Of a stretch of DNA of 64,000 nucleotides, positions 23,899 to 32,843 are shown one piece after another. The DNA is from Micromonospora wenchangensis (lineage in GTDB: Bacteria; Actinomycetota; Actinomycetes; Mycobacteriales; Micromonosporaceae): the NCBI RefSeq assembly GCF_002210435.1, contig NZ_MZMV01000012.1, positions 62,001-126,000 on the forward strand, in the 5' to 3' direction. A model generated the notes under the pieces. It ran no database searches and was not told the DNA's origin. It worked only from the letters and a program-made list of their open reading frames with translations. Within the stretch, counting starts at the first letter, position 1, and each line of letters opens with the position of its first letter. A program made the translations under genes and the position numbers.

Positions 23899-26800
23899 CG
23901 GGACTCCCGGTGGTCGGAGGGGCGGGTGCTGCCGAGGTCGAGCAGCGCGGCGACGTCCCGCAGGGCCACCGGGCGCAGCGCGGCCTCGCACAGTAGCGTC
24001 TCGACGCCCCGCAGCGCCCGCTCGCAGACGGGGCCGGGCACCCGCCGGGTGTCGGCCAGCAACTGCAGCGCGCAGCCACCGGCCAGGTGGGGCATGGCCA
24101 GGAAGAAGGTCATGTCGTGCCGGGCCACGGCGGTGACCTGCCGCACGGTGGTCCGCGCCGCCAGGGCGGTCAGCGTGGCCCGGTCGGGCGGTTCCGCCGG
24201 GACGTCGAAGTCGCGGCCCAGCCGGGCGTCGTTGAAGTACACCGACAGGTCGGCCTGCGCGCCCTCGGCCGCGATCAGCTCGTCCAGGGCGTCGGGCGGG
24301 TAGGTGGCGTGGAAGTAGGACTCCGTCGAGTCGCGGTAGCAGCGCCGCACGGCGTCGTCGACGTCACCGTCGCCGATCTCGAAGACCAGCAGCGCGTTCT
24401 GGGCGATACCGGTGACCAGTTGCCGCTGGCGGGGGGTGTTCCGGTTGCCGGCGATCAGCTTCACCACGGCCCGGTCCCGGCCGGTCAACGCCGCCTGGAC
24501 CAGCAGCGCGGCGGTCAGCACCACGGTGGACGACGACGCCCCCGTCCGCTCGGCCAGCGCGCCGGCCGCCGCGGCCACGGCGGTGGACTCCATCCGCCAG
24601 GTGACGACCGGCAACCCACCGGCGTCCTGTTCCGGCCCGTCGAAGATCCGCTGCGGCACCAGGGGCAGCCGCTCCCGCCAGTACGCCAGGGACCGGTCGG
24701 CCCGACGCTGCCCGGCCGGTGACGCCTCGTAGCCGGCCTGGTCCAGCGGCTGCCAACCCGGTGCGGGCAGGGTCCGTTCGCCCTCGATCAGGGTGCGCAG
24801 CTCCGCCAGCAGCAGCTCCAGCGACCAGCCGTCCAGCGACACGTGCGAGGCGGCCACCGCCACGGCCTCGACCTGGCCGTCGACGCGCAGCAACGCCCAC
24901 CGGACCGGCCAGTCCCGGTCCAGCCGGAACGCGGTGCCGGCCAGTTCGGCGGCGGCGGCGTCCGCCGCCTCCGGCAGTTCGGCGGCGGTGGTGTCCCGCA
25001 CCAGCGGCGCGTACGACCCGTCGGCGACCAGGTGCTGTCGGGGCCCGTCGGCGTCCTCGGTCATCAGGGTGCGCAGCACCTGGTGCCGCAGCACCAGCTC
25101 CGACCAGGCCGTGGTGACCCGCTCGGTGGTGACCGGGGCGGCCAACCGCAGCACCCGCCGGATGTTGAAGTCCCGGCTGGCCTCGCCGAACCACTGCATC
25201 GGCCGGTACATGGCCGTCTGTCCCCAGGTCAGCGGCGCGGAACCGGTGGACGCCCCGGAGAACCGGGCCTGCACCGCCGCGTCCCCGACCGCCGGCCGGC
25301 CGGTGTCCGCACGCGGGGACCGGTCCGGCTGCTCCCCGGCGGGTTTCGCCGCGACCACGGGGGCCGGCAGTTGGTGGTCGGGCATCCCGGCGGCCAGGGC
25401 ACGCACCGTGCGCCTGTCGAACAGGTCGGCGATGCCCACCGGCAGGCCCAGCTCCTCGTCCAGCCGGGTGACGACCTCGACCACCTGCATGGAGTCGCCG
25501 CCGAGTTCGAAGAAGTCGTCGTCGACACCGAGCCGGTCCACCCGCAGCACCGCGCCGACCACCCCGGCCACCGCCGTCTCCAGGTCACCTGCGGGCGCGA
25601 CGTACGCGGTGCTCAGCGCGGGCCGCACCGTCGGCGTGGTGGGCAGCCGGCGGGTGTCGACCTTGCCGTTCGGGGTGAGCGGGTACTGCGCCACGTACAG
25701 GAACCGGCTCGGGACGGACGCCTCCGGCAGCAGACCGGCGGCGTGGGCGCGTAGCTGCGCCTCGGTCGGCCGGGGCTCGTCCTCGGACCGCAGGTAGGCG
25801 ACCAGGTGCAGGTCGTGGCCGTCGGGTTCGGCGATCACCACCGCCTCGGCGACGCCGGGGCAGCGGCGCAACGCGTCCTCGACGGCGGGCGGTTCGACGC
25901 GCTGGCCCCGGATCTTCACCTGCCGGTCGGCGCGGCCGAGCACGTCCAGCACCCCGTCCGGGCCGAGTCGGCCCAGGTCACCGGTGCGCAGCAGCCGCCT
26001 CCCGTCGCCGCCGGGGTGCGGGATCCACCGCTGGGCGGTCAGCACCGGCTGGCCGTGGTAGCCCCGGCCGATCACCGCCCCGCCCAGGCAGATCTCGCCG
26101 GTCTGCCCCGGCGGTGCGGGCCGGCCCTGCTCGTCGAGGATGTGCACCTCGGCGTTGGGGATGGGGGCACCGACCGGCAGCCGCCGCCCGACCGTACGGT
26201 CCGCGCCGATCCAGTACCAGGTCGCGCCGACGGTCTCGCTCATGCCGTAGTGGTTGCCGAAGCCCGACTTGGGGCTGCCGCTGATCCACGCGTCGAACTC
26301 GGGGGTCAGGTACAGCGGCTCGCTGCCGATCATCACCTGGCGGGCGACGTCGTCGACGCCACCGAGGGCGGTCATCGCCCGCACGTGCGACGGGGTGAGC
26401 TTCAGGAACCCGCACGGGGCGGCGGCGGTCAACGCGATCAGGTCGTCGAACGCGACAGGTTCGGGCGCGACCTCCAGCTCCCAGTCCGCGACCAGCGCCG
26501 TGAACAGCGTCATCACCGACCCGACGAAGTACAGCGGGGCGTGCAGCACCGCCCGCTCCCCGGGTTGGAACGCGAACTCCCCGGCGCACCAGTGCACGTA
26601 GTTGACGAGCTGCCGGTGGGTGCCGAGCACCCCCTTGGGGGCGCCGCTGGTGCCGGAGGTGTACATGATGAACGCCAGGTTCTCGATCCGGCAGCCGCCG
26701 TCACCGTCGTCGCCGACCGGCTCCGGCAGGTCGGTCACGTCGAGCACGGTCGACGGGTAGCCGGCGGCCACGAGGCCCCGGTGCTCCGGCCCGGTCAGCA

Positions 26801-27377
26801 GGACCGGATCGCCCGCGTCGGCCAGGATCCGGGCCCGCCGGTCCGCCGGGTCGTGCACCGACAGCGGCAGGTACGCCGACCCGGCCGCCAGCACCGCGAG
26901 GATCGCCACCACCGCGTCCACCGAGCGGGGGAGCAGCACCGCGACTGGGGTCTCCGGCCCGGCGCCGTGACCCCGCAGCACCCGGGCGGCGTGCCGGACC
27001 CGGTCCCGCAGCTCCCCGGCGGTGACCGCGACCCCGGCGCAGCGCACCGCGACGCGCCCCGGATCGGCCGCCAGCGCCCGGTCGACGAGGACGTGCAGCG
27101 GGGTGTCCCCGAACGGGCGGCGGGGGCCGACGGCGACCGACGACGCGGCGTCCACCGTGGCCGGTGCCGGGCGGACGGCGGGGCCGGCGGCGGCACCCCC
27201 GGTGGTACGCAGCGACGCCGGCCGCAGGTCGGTCCAGTGTGCCGCGACGTGCTCCAGGCACTCCTCGACGGGCCCGGTGAACACCGTCGTCCAGCCGCCC
27301 GGCAGCGGCCGGTCCGCCGGCCACAGGGAGTACTGGTCCTCGCCGTTGACGACGACCTGCTGTGGTTCGACGCTCAC
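23895..27377 (-). CDS. Single-module NRPS: MbtH-adenylation-PCP-condensation
   Basis: 1160 aa from GTG 27377. An MbtH-like domain occupies residues 1-60 ([21 protein letters not shown]). The adenylation domain (about 88-580) has [11 protein letters not shown] at 239-249, a [11 protein letters not shown] hinge and the catalytic Lys572 in [10 protein letters not shown]. The PCP follows with the phosphopantetheine Ser629 in LGGDSM. A condensation domain (about 712-1160) ends the protein, with motif SHVSLDG (844-850) in place of HHxxxDG. The Asp that binds the alpha-amino group is replaced by Val285 (YFVGS). There is no thioesterase, so release is probably by condensation onto a free acceptor. 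It is coupled to both neighbours by 4-nt overlaps. Confidence 0.92.
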   Translation of the reverse strand: MSVEPQQVVVNGEDQYSLWPADRPLPGGWTTVFTGPVEECLEHVAAHWTDLRPASLRTTGGAAAGPAVRPAPATVDAASSVAVGPRRPFGDTPLHVLVDRALAADPGRVAVRCAGVAVTAGELRDRVRHAARVLRGHGAGPETPVAVLLPRSVDAVVAILAVLAAGSAYLPLSVHDPADRRARILADAGDPVLLTGPEHRGLVAAGYPSTVLDVTDLPEPVGDDGDGGCRIENLAFIMYTSGTSGAPKGVLGTHRQLVNYVHWCAGEFAFQPGERAVLHAPLYFVGSVMTLFTALVADWELEVAPEPVAFDDLIALTAAAPCGFLKLTPSHVRAMTALGGVDDVARQVMIGSEPLYLTPEFDAWISGSPKSGFGNHYGMSETVGATWYWIGADRTVGRRLPVGAPIPNAEVHILDEQGRPAPPGQTGEICLGGAVIGRGYHGQPVLTAQRWIPHPGGDGRRLLRTGDLGRLGPDGVLDVLGRADRQVKIRGQRVEPPAVEDALRRCPGVAEAVVIAEPDGHDLHLVAYLRSEDEPRPTEAQLRAHAAGLLPEASVPSRFLYVAQYPLTPNGKVDTRRLPTTPTVRPALSTAYVAPAGDLETAVAGVVGAVLRVDRLGVDDDFFELGGDSMQVVEVVTRLDEELGLPVGIADLFDRRTVRALAAGMPDHQLPAPVVAAKPAGEQPDRSPRADTGRPAVGDAAVQARFSGASTGSAPLTWGQTAMYRPMQWFGEASRDFNIRRVLRLAAPVTTERVTTAWSELVLRHQVLRTLMTEDADGPRQHLVADGSYAPLVRDTTAAELPEAADAAAAELAGTAFRLDRDWPVRWALLRVDGQVEAVAVAASHVSLDGWSLELLLAELRTLIEGERTLPAPGWQPLDQAGYEASPAGQRRADRSLAYWRERLPLVPQRIFDGPEQDAGGLPVVTWRMESTAVAAAAGALAERTGASSSTVVLTAALLVQAALTGRDRAVVKLIAGNRNTPRQRQLVTGIAQNALLVFEIGDGDVDDAVRRCYRDSTESYFHATYPPDALDELIAAEGAQADLSVYFNDARLGRDFDVPAEPPDRATLTALAARTTVRQVTAVARHDMTFFLAMPHLAGGCALQLLADTRRVPGPVCERALRGVETLLCEAALRPVALRDVAALLDLGSTRPSDHRESR

Positions 27378-29158
27378 GCGAGCCCTCCGACCGCCTGCGG
27401 TGCCACGTCGAGCCGCTCGACGGGCTCCCGCCAGGCTTCCTTGGTGTACCAGTCGCCGCCGAACGCGGTGATCGCCGGGGCCCAGCCGTCGTGCGCGTCG
27501 GCGTAGCCGGCGATCTCGCGCCAGAACACGTCCACCAGCGCCGAGTACCGGCAGGCGGTCCGCAGGTCGGCCAGGGTGAACGGCGGCCCGTCCATGCGGA
27601 CCAGCCGGATGTCGAACGCCCCCCGGTACTGCCGGCCACCGACCGTGAACGGCTGCTTCCACATCGCGGCCCCGGGGGCCCGCAGGGTGTAGCGGACGCG
27701 GGAGGTGCTGTGCCCACCGTGGCGCAGGTCGCCCCACTCGGCGATGTCGGGCACCAGCGGCGGGAAGAAGTAGTGCCGCTGCCGGGGCACCTCGACCCGG
27801 TCGAAGTTGCCGGGCACGAAGTGCCAGCGGTTGTACATCATCCGCTGCGCGACCTGCCACAGGATGTCGGTGACGGCGGGTGCGGGCAGGTCGGCGGCCA
27901 TCTGAGGGCTGGGCAGCACGCAGCAGAAGAAGTCCGGCTTCTTCAGCCCCGCCACCTCCTCGTCGTACCGCCCGGCGGGGCCGTCGAGGCGGGACAGGTC
28001 GCGGATGCCGCTGGACATGCCGTAGTCGGCGTGACTGTCGACGACCGCGCCCAGGACGATGCCCTCCAGGATGCCGGTCAGCTCGCGCTCGTCGCCGCCC
28101 GCGTGCACGTTGCGCAGGGCGGCGGTGGTGGCGCGGCGCACCCAGGAGGCGGCGTCCTCGCCGTCGGCCGGCTCGGGCCGGACGCCGGTGGACGTCCGCA
28201 GGGTCGGCGGCAGCTCGACCTGACTGCGCTGCTCCTCGTCCCAGGGCAGCAGGTACTCGTCCTTGGCGTAGGTCAGCCCGTTGATCCGCCGGTAGCGGAT
28301 GTGACCGCTGCCGTCGACGAGTTCGACCAGCTCACCGGCGAGGGTGGCCAACTCGGCCAGGGTCGCGGTGCTCAGCTCCCCGGTGGGCTTCCCGTCGAGC
28401 GCGCGCAGGTACGTCGCGCAGCGGGTGGTCAACACCTTCCGGAGGCTGACCGCGCTGAGCTGGCGGCCGTTGAACTCCTCGAACCGGACCGCCCGGCCGG
28501 TGCGGAACAGCAACTGGATGGACGCGACGAAGAGCCGTTCCTCCGGGCTCCAGTCGGCCGGTGCACGGTCCCGCAACGCGGGCAGCACGCCGTCGCGGAT
28601 GAGGGTGCTGGAGCCGGAGTCGGAGCGGGAGAACACCCGACGCTCGACGAAGATCAGGACGGTCTCGACCCGTTCGACCCAGTCGATGACCTCCTCCAGC
28701 CGTTCCGGCAGGCTGCCGTCGGCGTGCCAGTGGTGCAGCATCTGGTCGAGTTCGCGGCGCTGGTGCTCCTCCTCGACCTGGGCCGGCAGCCACTCCTCGT
28801 CGATCATCTCGACCATCCATCCGGGCAGGGCGAGTTCGGCCACCACCTCCTCGGTCGGCAGGTCGCCGCGCGCCGGTTCGTGGATGGTCAGCTTGCCCAG
28901 CGCCGAGTGGGCCAGCACGAACCGGGCGGTGGCGTCGGTGCCCGGCGCGGTCAGCCGGAGTTGCTGCCGGCCGAGCAGGTGCCGGACGATCGCCTGCTCA
29001 CGCAGGGTCAGGCCGTCGAGGGCGGACCGGAAGGGCACCTTGCCGGCCATGGTGAGCAGTCGCAGCACGGCCGTCTGGGCGCTGCCGCCGAACAGCTCGA
29101 CGGGGTCACGCACGTCGCGCAGTTCCTGGCTCCACTGGTCGAATTTCGTACGTCGCAC
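27374..29158 (-). CDS. Unknown 594-aa protein encoded first in the NRPS operon
   Basis: 594 aa from GTG 29158, with AGGCGGG upstream. I do not recognise a family. The sequence is soluble, with no signal peptide or membrane span. The N-terminal half is charged and helical (an [17 protein letters not shown] region with His residues). A low-complexity joint lies near residue 350, and the C-terminal half is rich in aromatic residues with [29 protein letters not shown] and [11 protein letters not shown] segments. Its TGA overlaps the synthetase GTG, so it is made with the synthetase in tight ratio. It may be a tailoring enzyme, a substrate-supply enzyme or an accessory subunit. Longer starts exist upstream but lack coding character. 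Confidence 0.75.
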   Translation of the reverse strand: MRRTKFDQWSQELRDVRDPVELFGGSAQTAVLRLLTMAGKVPFRSALDGLTLREQAIVRHLLGRQQLRLTAPGTDATARFVLAHSALGKLTIHEPARGDLPTEEVVAELALPGWMVEMIDEEWLPAQVEEEHQRRELDQMLHHWHADGSLPERLEEVIDWVERVETVLIFVERRVFSRSDSGSSTLIRDGVLPALRDRAPADWSPEERLFVASIQLLFRTGRAVRFEEFNGRQLSAVSLRKVLTTRCATYLRALDGKPTGELSTATLAELATLAGELVELVDGSGHIRYRRINGLTYAKDEYLLPWDEEQRSQVELPPTLRTSTGVRPEPADGEDAASWVRRATTAALRNVHAGGDERELTGILEGIVLGAVVDSHADYGMSSGIRDLSRLDGPAGRYDEEVAGLKKPDFFCCVLPSPQMAADLPAPAVTDILWQVAQRMMYNRWHFVPGNFDRVEVPRQRHYFFPPLVPDIAEWGDLRHGGHSTSRVRYTLRAPGAAMWKQPFTVGGRQYRGAFDIRLVRMDGPPFTLADLRTACRYSALVDVFWREIAGYADAHDGWAPAITAFGGDWYTKEAWREPVERLDVAPQAVGGLA

Positions 29159-29287
29159 GGTCCCGCCTTTCTCGACCAGGGCAGGCTGCGGCGTTCGCAC
29201 GATGAGGCTCGTACGACGACGGCCACCGCCGTGCGGTGACGACAGGGCATGCAACGGCCGGCAGCCGACCTGGAGGGTGGAAGGCTC

Positions 29288-29304
29288 CCGTGGCAATGCC
29301 ACGG
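29288..29304. promoter_or_regulatory. 17-bp palindrome in the leader of the NRPS operon
   Basis: CCGTGGCAATGCCACGG is a perfect dyad (8-bp arms around one base) about 130 nt upstream of the first start codon and inside the predicted leader. It could be a regulator site or a small RNA hairpin. Confidence 0.45.
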
Positions 29305-29333
29305 CGAGAAGGAGACGACACTCCACCCCGGTG

Positions 29334-29347
29334 TGGGAGCGCTCCCG
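29334..29347. promoter_or_regulatory. LacI/CebR-type operator palindrome
   Basis: TGGGAGCGCTCCCG matches 13 of 14 positions of the CebR-type operator TGGGAGCGCTCCCA described in Streptomyces. It begins immediately downstream of the predicted -10 box of the minus-strand NRPS operon promoter, where a bound LacI-family repressor would block transcription. No LacI-family gene lies in this window, so the regulator would act from elsewhere. Some base matches could be chance in GC-rich DNA, but a 12-bp perfect palindrome centred here is unlikely to be random. Confidence 0.6.
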
Positions 29348-29354
29348 ATCAGGA

Positions 29355-29383
29355 AGTCTTGCGGACGATGAAACATGTGTCAA
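29355..29383 (-). promoter_or_regulatory. Predicted sigma-70-type promoter of the NRPS operon
   Basis: On the minus strand, TTGACA (29383-29378) is followed by a 17-nt spacer and AAGACT (29360-29355), a perfect -35 and a weak -10. The start would fall near 29348, giving a leader of about 190 nt before GTG 29158. The 29159-29470 interval holds no gene; it contains this promoter and two palindromes. Confidence 0.55.
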
Positions 29384-29470
29384 CAACGTGTGTCGAACAC
29401 CGACGACCTGCTAGGACGTGTCTGCCCGGTACGACACCGATGGTCCGACTCGGGCGACGGGCCGCGGTGG

Positions 29471-30361
29471 TCAGGAGGAGAGCGCGGGGAGCCCGATCGG
29501 ACTGTCCGTGGGAATGACCGTGTGGCAGGCGCGGGCGACCGGCACCAGCAGCTCACGGAGCCGTTCCGTGCCGTCCGGGCCGAGCGCCAGCCAGGGTCGG
29601 GCGGCGGCCCGGTCGGTCGCGTCCTCAACGGCCCGCAGACCGGCGTCGCCCACCTCGGTGGGGGCGCCCCCGTCGGTCAGCCACCCCCGGTCGACCAGCC
29701 GGGCCCTCGCCTGCGCCCACTCGTCCCCGGTCCAGCCCCGGCCGAGCAGGTGCTCCTCCGGCCGGTCCTGGGCGACCCGGAACGCCAACGTCTCGACCGG
29801 GTCGAGACCGGCGGCCACCAGGGCCGCCACGTGCCCGTCGCCGCGGTGCTCGCGCAGCGTGGTGGCCGCCTGCCAGAGCCGGGCCAGCGGGTAGTCGCCG
29901 CGCGGCAGGGCGGCGTTCGCCGCGCCGAGCACCCGGCCGGCGGTGTCCGCCCCGACCGCCGCGACCTCCAGCAGTTCGGCCGCCTCGGCCAGGTGCGCCT
30001 CGGGAAGTTCGTAGGTGAGTTCGGCGAGCGCCTGCACGGCCCCGGTGAGCCGGGCGCGCAACGCCTCCTCGGGGGCGGCGAGCTGCCACACCGCCGGCAG
30101 CGCCCGGCCCACCATCGGCGGGGCGAAGGTGAAGAAGACGGCGGTCACCGGGGCGGCGTCGACCGCCCCCAGCGGGGCGGCCCGGCCCGCGAAGTAACCC
30201 CGCCAGTAGCCGCGCAGCCCGATCGCCTCGGTGGCGGCGCGGGCCCGGGGATGGAAGTAGGTGATCGCGTGCACGGGTTCGACGTGCGTCCACATCGACC
30301 GGGCGGTCCGCCCGGGGTCGTCCAGCGGCGGCACGCGCACCTCCGGGTCGGTGGGGGTCAC
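29471..30361 (-). CDS. SCO6745 family protein
   Basis: 296 aa from GTG at 30359-30361. The N-terminal region (RTARSMWTHVEPVHAITYFHPRA) and the GYWRGYFAGRAAPLG motif are typical of the SCO6745 family, mostly helical soluble proteins with a C-terminal winged-helix-like part (DRGWLTDGGAPTEVG). Biochemical function is unknown. It lies upstream of the NRPS operon on the same strand, but 312 nt and a separate promoter lie between, so it is probably a neighbour and not part of that operon. Confidence 0.85.
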   Translation of the reverse strand: MTPTDPEVRVPPLDDPGRTARSMWTHVEPVHAITYFHPRARAATEAIGLRGYWRGYFAGRAAPLGAVDAAPVTAVFFTFAPPMVGRALPAVWQLAAPEEALRARLTGAVQALAELTYELPEAHLAEAAELLEVAAVGADTAGRVLGAANAALPRGDYPLARLWQAATTLREHRGDGHVAALVAAGLDPVETLAFRVAQDRPEEHLLGRGWTGDEWAQARARLVDRGWLTDGGAPTEVGDAGLRAVEDATDRAAARPWLALGPDGTERLRELLVPVARACHTVIPTDSPIGLPALSS

Positions 30362-30435
30362 CGTGACGCGGACCGGCCGCCCACGGTGACCCCGAACCTA
30401 CTGCCGGTAGGTGCCGGCCGGAAGACCCGTGTGGT

Positions 30436-31083
30436 CTACTGCACCGCCAGCACGTCGACGATGAACCGCAGCGGGCCGGCGGGCGCGCCGGGACGCTGCG
30501 GCTTGTCGCCGTACGCCAGGTCGGCGGGGATGTCGAGCTGGACCCGGCTGCCCACGGTCTGACCCTGCATGCCCTGGTCCCAACCGGGGATGACGTTGCC
30601 CTGGCCGAGGCCGAAGGTGAACGGCTCGGACCGCTTCCAGGAGGCGTCGAACTCCTCACCGGTCTTGTACGACACACCCACGTAGTTCACGGTGATCTGC
30701 TGGCCGGCCTGGGCGGCCGGGCCGGTGCCCCGGATCAGCGGGGTGGCCTTGAGCCCGGTCAGCTCGCCCTCGCCCTTGGTGGCCTGCGGCTTGGTGCACA
30801 GCGCCTGGTCGGCCCCGTCGGGCAGCTTGGGGAAGTCACCCGCGCAGCCGGCCGGAGCCGCCGCCGGCTTCGGGTCGTCCTTCTCGCCGTTGCGGACCAC
30901 CACGAACACCCCGACGATCACCGCGATGACGGCCACGCCGGCGACGGCGCCCAGCCACGCCTGCCGGCGCTTGCGCTTCTCGGCGGCCTTCTGGGCCGCC
31001 AACTGGGCGGCGAGTCGCCGCTGTGCCTTCGTCTCCGGGGCCTGACCCTGGCCCGCCGAACGGTTCTCCGTACGCTCGCTCAC
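30436..31083 (-). CDS. FKBP-type peptidyl-prolyl cis-trans isomerase, membrane-anchored
   Basis: 215 aa from GTG at 31081-31083. A basic, Ala/Gln-rich cytoplasmic N-terminus precedes one membrane span (about residues 43-62), then a linker and the FKBP domain at the C-terminus: ITVNYVGVSYKTGEEFDASW, FTFGLGQGNVIPGWDQGMQG and IPADLAYGD, with the drug/peptide-pocket aromatics in place. It should fold exported proteins on the outer face of the membrane. It is divergent from the PPOX gene. Confidence 0.9.
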   Translation of the reverse strand: MSERTENRSAGQGQAPETKAQRRLAAQLAAQKAAEKRKRRQAWLGAVAGVAVIAVIVGVFVVVRNGEKDDPKPAAAPAGCAGDFPKLPDGADQALCTKPQATKGEGELTGLKATPLIRGTGPAAQAGQQITVNYVGVSYKTGEEFDASWKRSEPFTFGLGQGNVIPGWDQGMQGQTVGSRVQLDIPADLAYGDKPQRPGAPAGPLRFIVDVLAVQ

Positions 31084-31272
31084 GTCCTCGACTCCCTGCT
31101 GATGTGGGTGGCCGGCCCGGCGACCCGGTTCCGTGGCCAGCGCACACGGTACCCGGATCGATGCCGAGGGTGGGCCGTCGCCCGCCCGTCGTGTCCGGTG
31201 AACGGACCGGGCCTGCCGGTTCGTGCCCGTCTTTCCGGGTGGCGGGGGCCGTCCGGCGGTAGGTTCTCGACC

Positions 31273-31665
31273 ATGGCGATCCTCACCGACGAAGACAAGG
31301 CCCTGCTCACCGAACCGCAACTCGCCCACGTGGCGACCATCGAGGCGGACGGCACCCCGCACGTCACCCCGGTCTGGGTGGACGTCGACGGCGAGCACAT
31401 CCTGTTCAACACCGCCAAGGGGCGGCAGAAGTACCACAACATCGCCCGCAACCCGGTGGTCGCGGTCTCCGTGGTCGACCGGGCCGACGACTTCCGCACC
31501 CTCTGGGTGAAGGGCACCGCCGAGTTCGTCACCGAGGGCGCCGACGCGCACATCGACCGGCTGGCGAAGAAGTACCTCGGGCAGGACACCTACCCGTTCC
31601 GGCGGCCCGACGAGGAGCGGGTGATCGTCCGGATCACCCCCACCGAGAAGCTCGGCCGGGGCTGA
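31273..31665 (+). CDS. PPOX-class F420/flavin-dependent oxidoreductase
   Basis: 130 aa from ATG 31273. It has a split beta-barrel with the family pattern LAHVATIEADGTPHVTPVWVDVDGEHILFNTAKGRQKYHNIARNP, then VKGTAEFVTEG. These actinobacterial proteins bind coenzyme F420 or FMN and reduce a range of small molecules. It is monocistronic, divergent from the FKBP gene and convergent with ku. Confidence 0.9.
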   Translation: MAILTDEDKALLTEPQLAHVATIEADGTPHVTPVWVDVDGEHILFNTAKGRQKYHNIARNPVVAVSVVDRADDFRTLWVKGTAEFVTEGADAHIDRLAKKYLGQDTYPFRRPDEERVIVRITPTEKLGRG

Positions 31666-31676
31666 CCGACGCACGA

Positions 31677-31708
31677 CCCCGGCGGGACGGCCCACCGTCG
31701 CGCCGGGG
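31677..31708. terminator. Weak hairpin between convergent PPOX and ku genes
   Basis: CCCCGGCG (31677-31684) pairs with CGCCGGGG (31701-31708) across a 16-nt loop. The short stem makes this a modest candidate for a shared terminator. Confidence 0.4.
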
Positions 31709-31728
31709 GACGGGGCGCGGGTCGCCGC

Positions 31729-32757
31729 TCAGGCGCTGCGCCGCGGGGCGGCCTTCTTCTCGGCGGTCTTCTTCGCCGGGGTCCTGGTGGCCTTCTTCTC
31801 CGTGGTCTTCTTCGCGGCGGTCTTCTTCGCCGGCTCCGCCTTCTTGGCCGGCTCCGTCTGCTTCGCCGTGGTCTTCTTCGCGGTGGCCCTGCCGGCGGTG
31901 GTCTTCTTCGCCGTCTGCTTGGCCGACCGGGCCGACGAGATCGGCGTCGGCTCGCCGGCACCGCCGGAGGGCGCCTCGCCCCTGGCCACCCGGGCCCGCT
32001 CCACTGACGCCTTCAGCGCCGCCATCAGGTCCACCGCGGCGGCCGGCGCGGCCTCCTCCTCCGCCGGCTGGACCACCTCACGGCCCTCCACCTTGGCGTC
32101 GATGACCTCCTGCAACGCCGCCCGGTAGTCGTCGGTGAAGGCGTCCGGCTGGAACTCCCCGGCCATCGAGTCGATCAGGGAGGCGGCCATCGCCAACTCC
32201 GGCGGGCGGACCTTCAGGTCCTCGTCGAGGAAACCGAAGTCGGGGGTACGCACCTCGTCGGGCCAGAGCATCGTGTTGAGCAGCAGCACCCCGTCGCGGA
32301 CCCGCAGAGTGGCCAACTGTTCCCGCTGGCGCAGCGCCACCTTGACGATCGCCACCCGCTCCGAGTCGGCCAGCGCGTCGCGCAGCAGCACGTACGGCTT
32401 GGTGGCGGTCCCCTCCGGCTCCAGGAAGTACGCCTTGTTGTAGAGGATCGGGTCGACCTGCTCGGCGGGCACGAACTCCAGCACGTCGATCGCCCGGGAA
32501 CTGGTCAGCGGCAGGTCGGCGAAGTCGGCGTCGGTGAGGATCACCATCTCGCCGCCACCCAGGTCGTAGCCCTTGGCGATGTCGTCGTAGCTGACCTCCT
32601 CGCCGCAGACCGAGCAGGTGCGCTTGTAGCGGATCCGGCCGCCGTCGTCGCGGTGCACCTGGTGGAACCGGATGTCCTTCTCCTCGGTGGCCGAGTAGAG
32701 CTTCACCCCGATCGAGACCAGCCCGAACGACACGGCTCCCTTCCAGATCGCCCGCAT
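31729..32757 (-). CDS. ku: Non-homologous end joining protein Ku
   Basis: 342 aa from ATG at 32755-32757 (MRAIWKGAVSFGLVSIGVKLYSATEE, the classic bacterial Ku start). The beta-barrel core includes CSVCGEEVSYDDIAKGYD with a Cys-x-x-Cys pair, and the NKAYFLEPEG and LWPDEVR segments. From about residue 270 the tail is a low-complexity Lys/Ala/Thr stretch with repeated AKKT units, like the basic tails of Streptomyces and mycobacterial Ku that bind DNA. Ku rings hold broken DNA ends and recruit LigD. The gene is divergent from the two LigD genes. Confidence 0.95.
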   Translation of the reverse strand: MRAIWKGAVSFGLVSIGVKLYSATEEKDIRFHQVHRDDGGRIRYKRTCSVCGEEVSYDDIAKGYDLGGGEMVILTDADFADLPLTSSRAIDVLEFVPAEQVDPILYNKAYFLEPEGTATKPYVLLRDALADSERVAIVKVALRQREQLATLRVRDGVLLLNTMLWPDEVRTPDFGFLDEDLKVRPPELAMAASLIDSMAGEFQPDAFTDDYRAALQEVIDAKVEGREVVQPAEEEAAPAAAVDLMAALKASVERARVARGEAPSGGAGEPTPISSARSAKQTAKKTTAGRATAKKTTAKQTEPAKKAEPAKKTAAKKTTEKKATRTPAKKTAEKKAAPRRSA

Positions 32758-32843
32758 CCCGATGCTCCTCTCACCGCCCTGACCAGGATCGCAAACGATC
32801 GAAGCCCCCGCACGTGCTTCCGTACGCAACTACAGTCGGACAG

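Noticed and set aside
29159..29470. N-terminal extension of the 594-aa protein
   Set aside because: Frame is open to 29386 but residues are low in coding character, and the promoter and operator lie within it.
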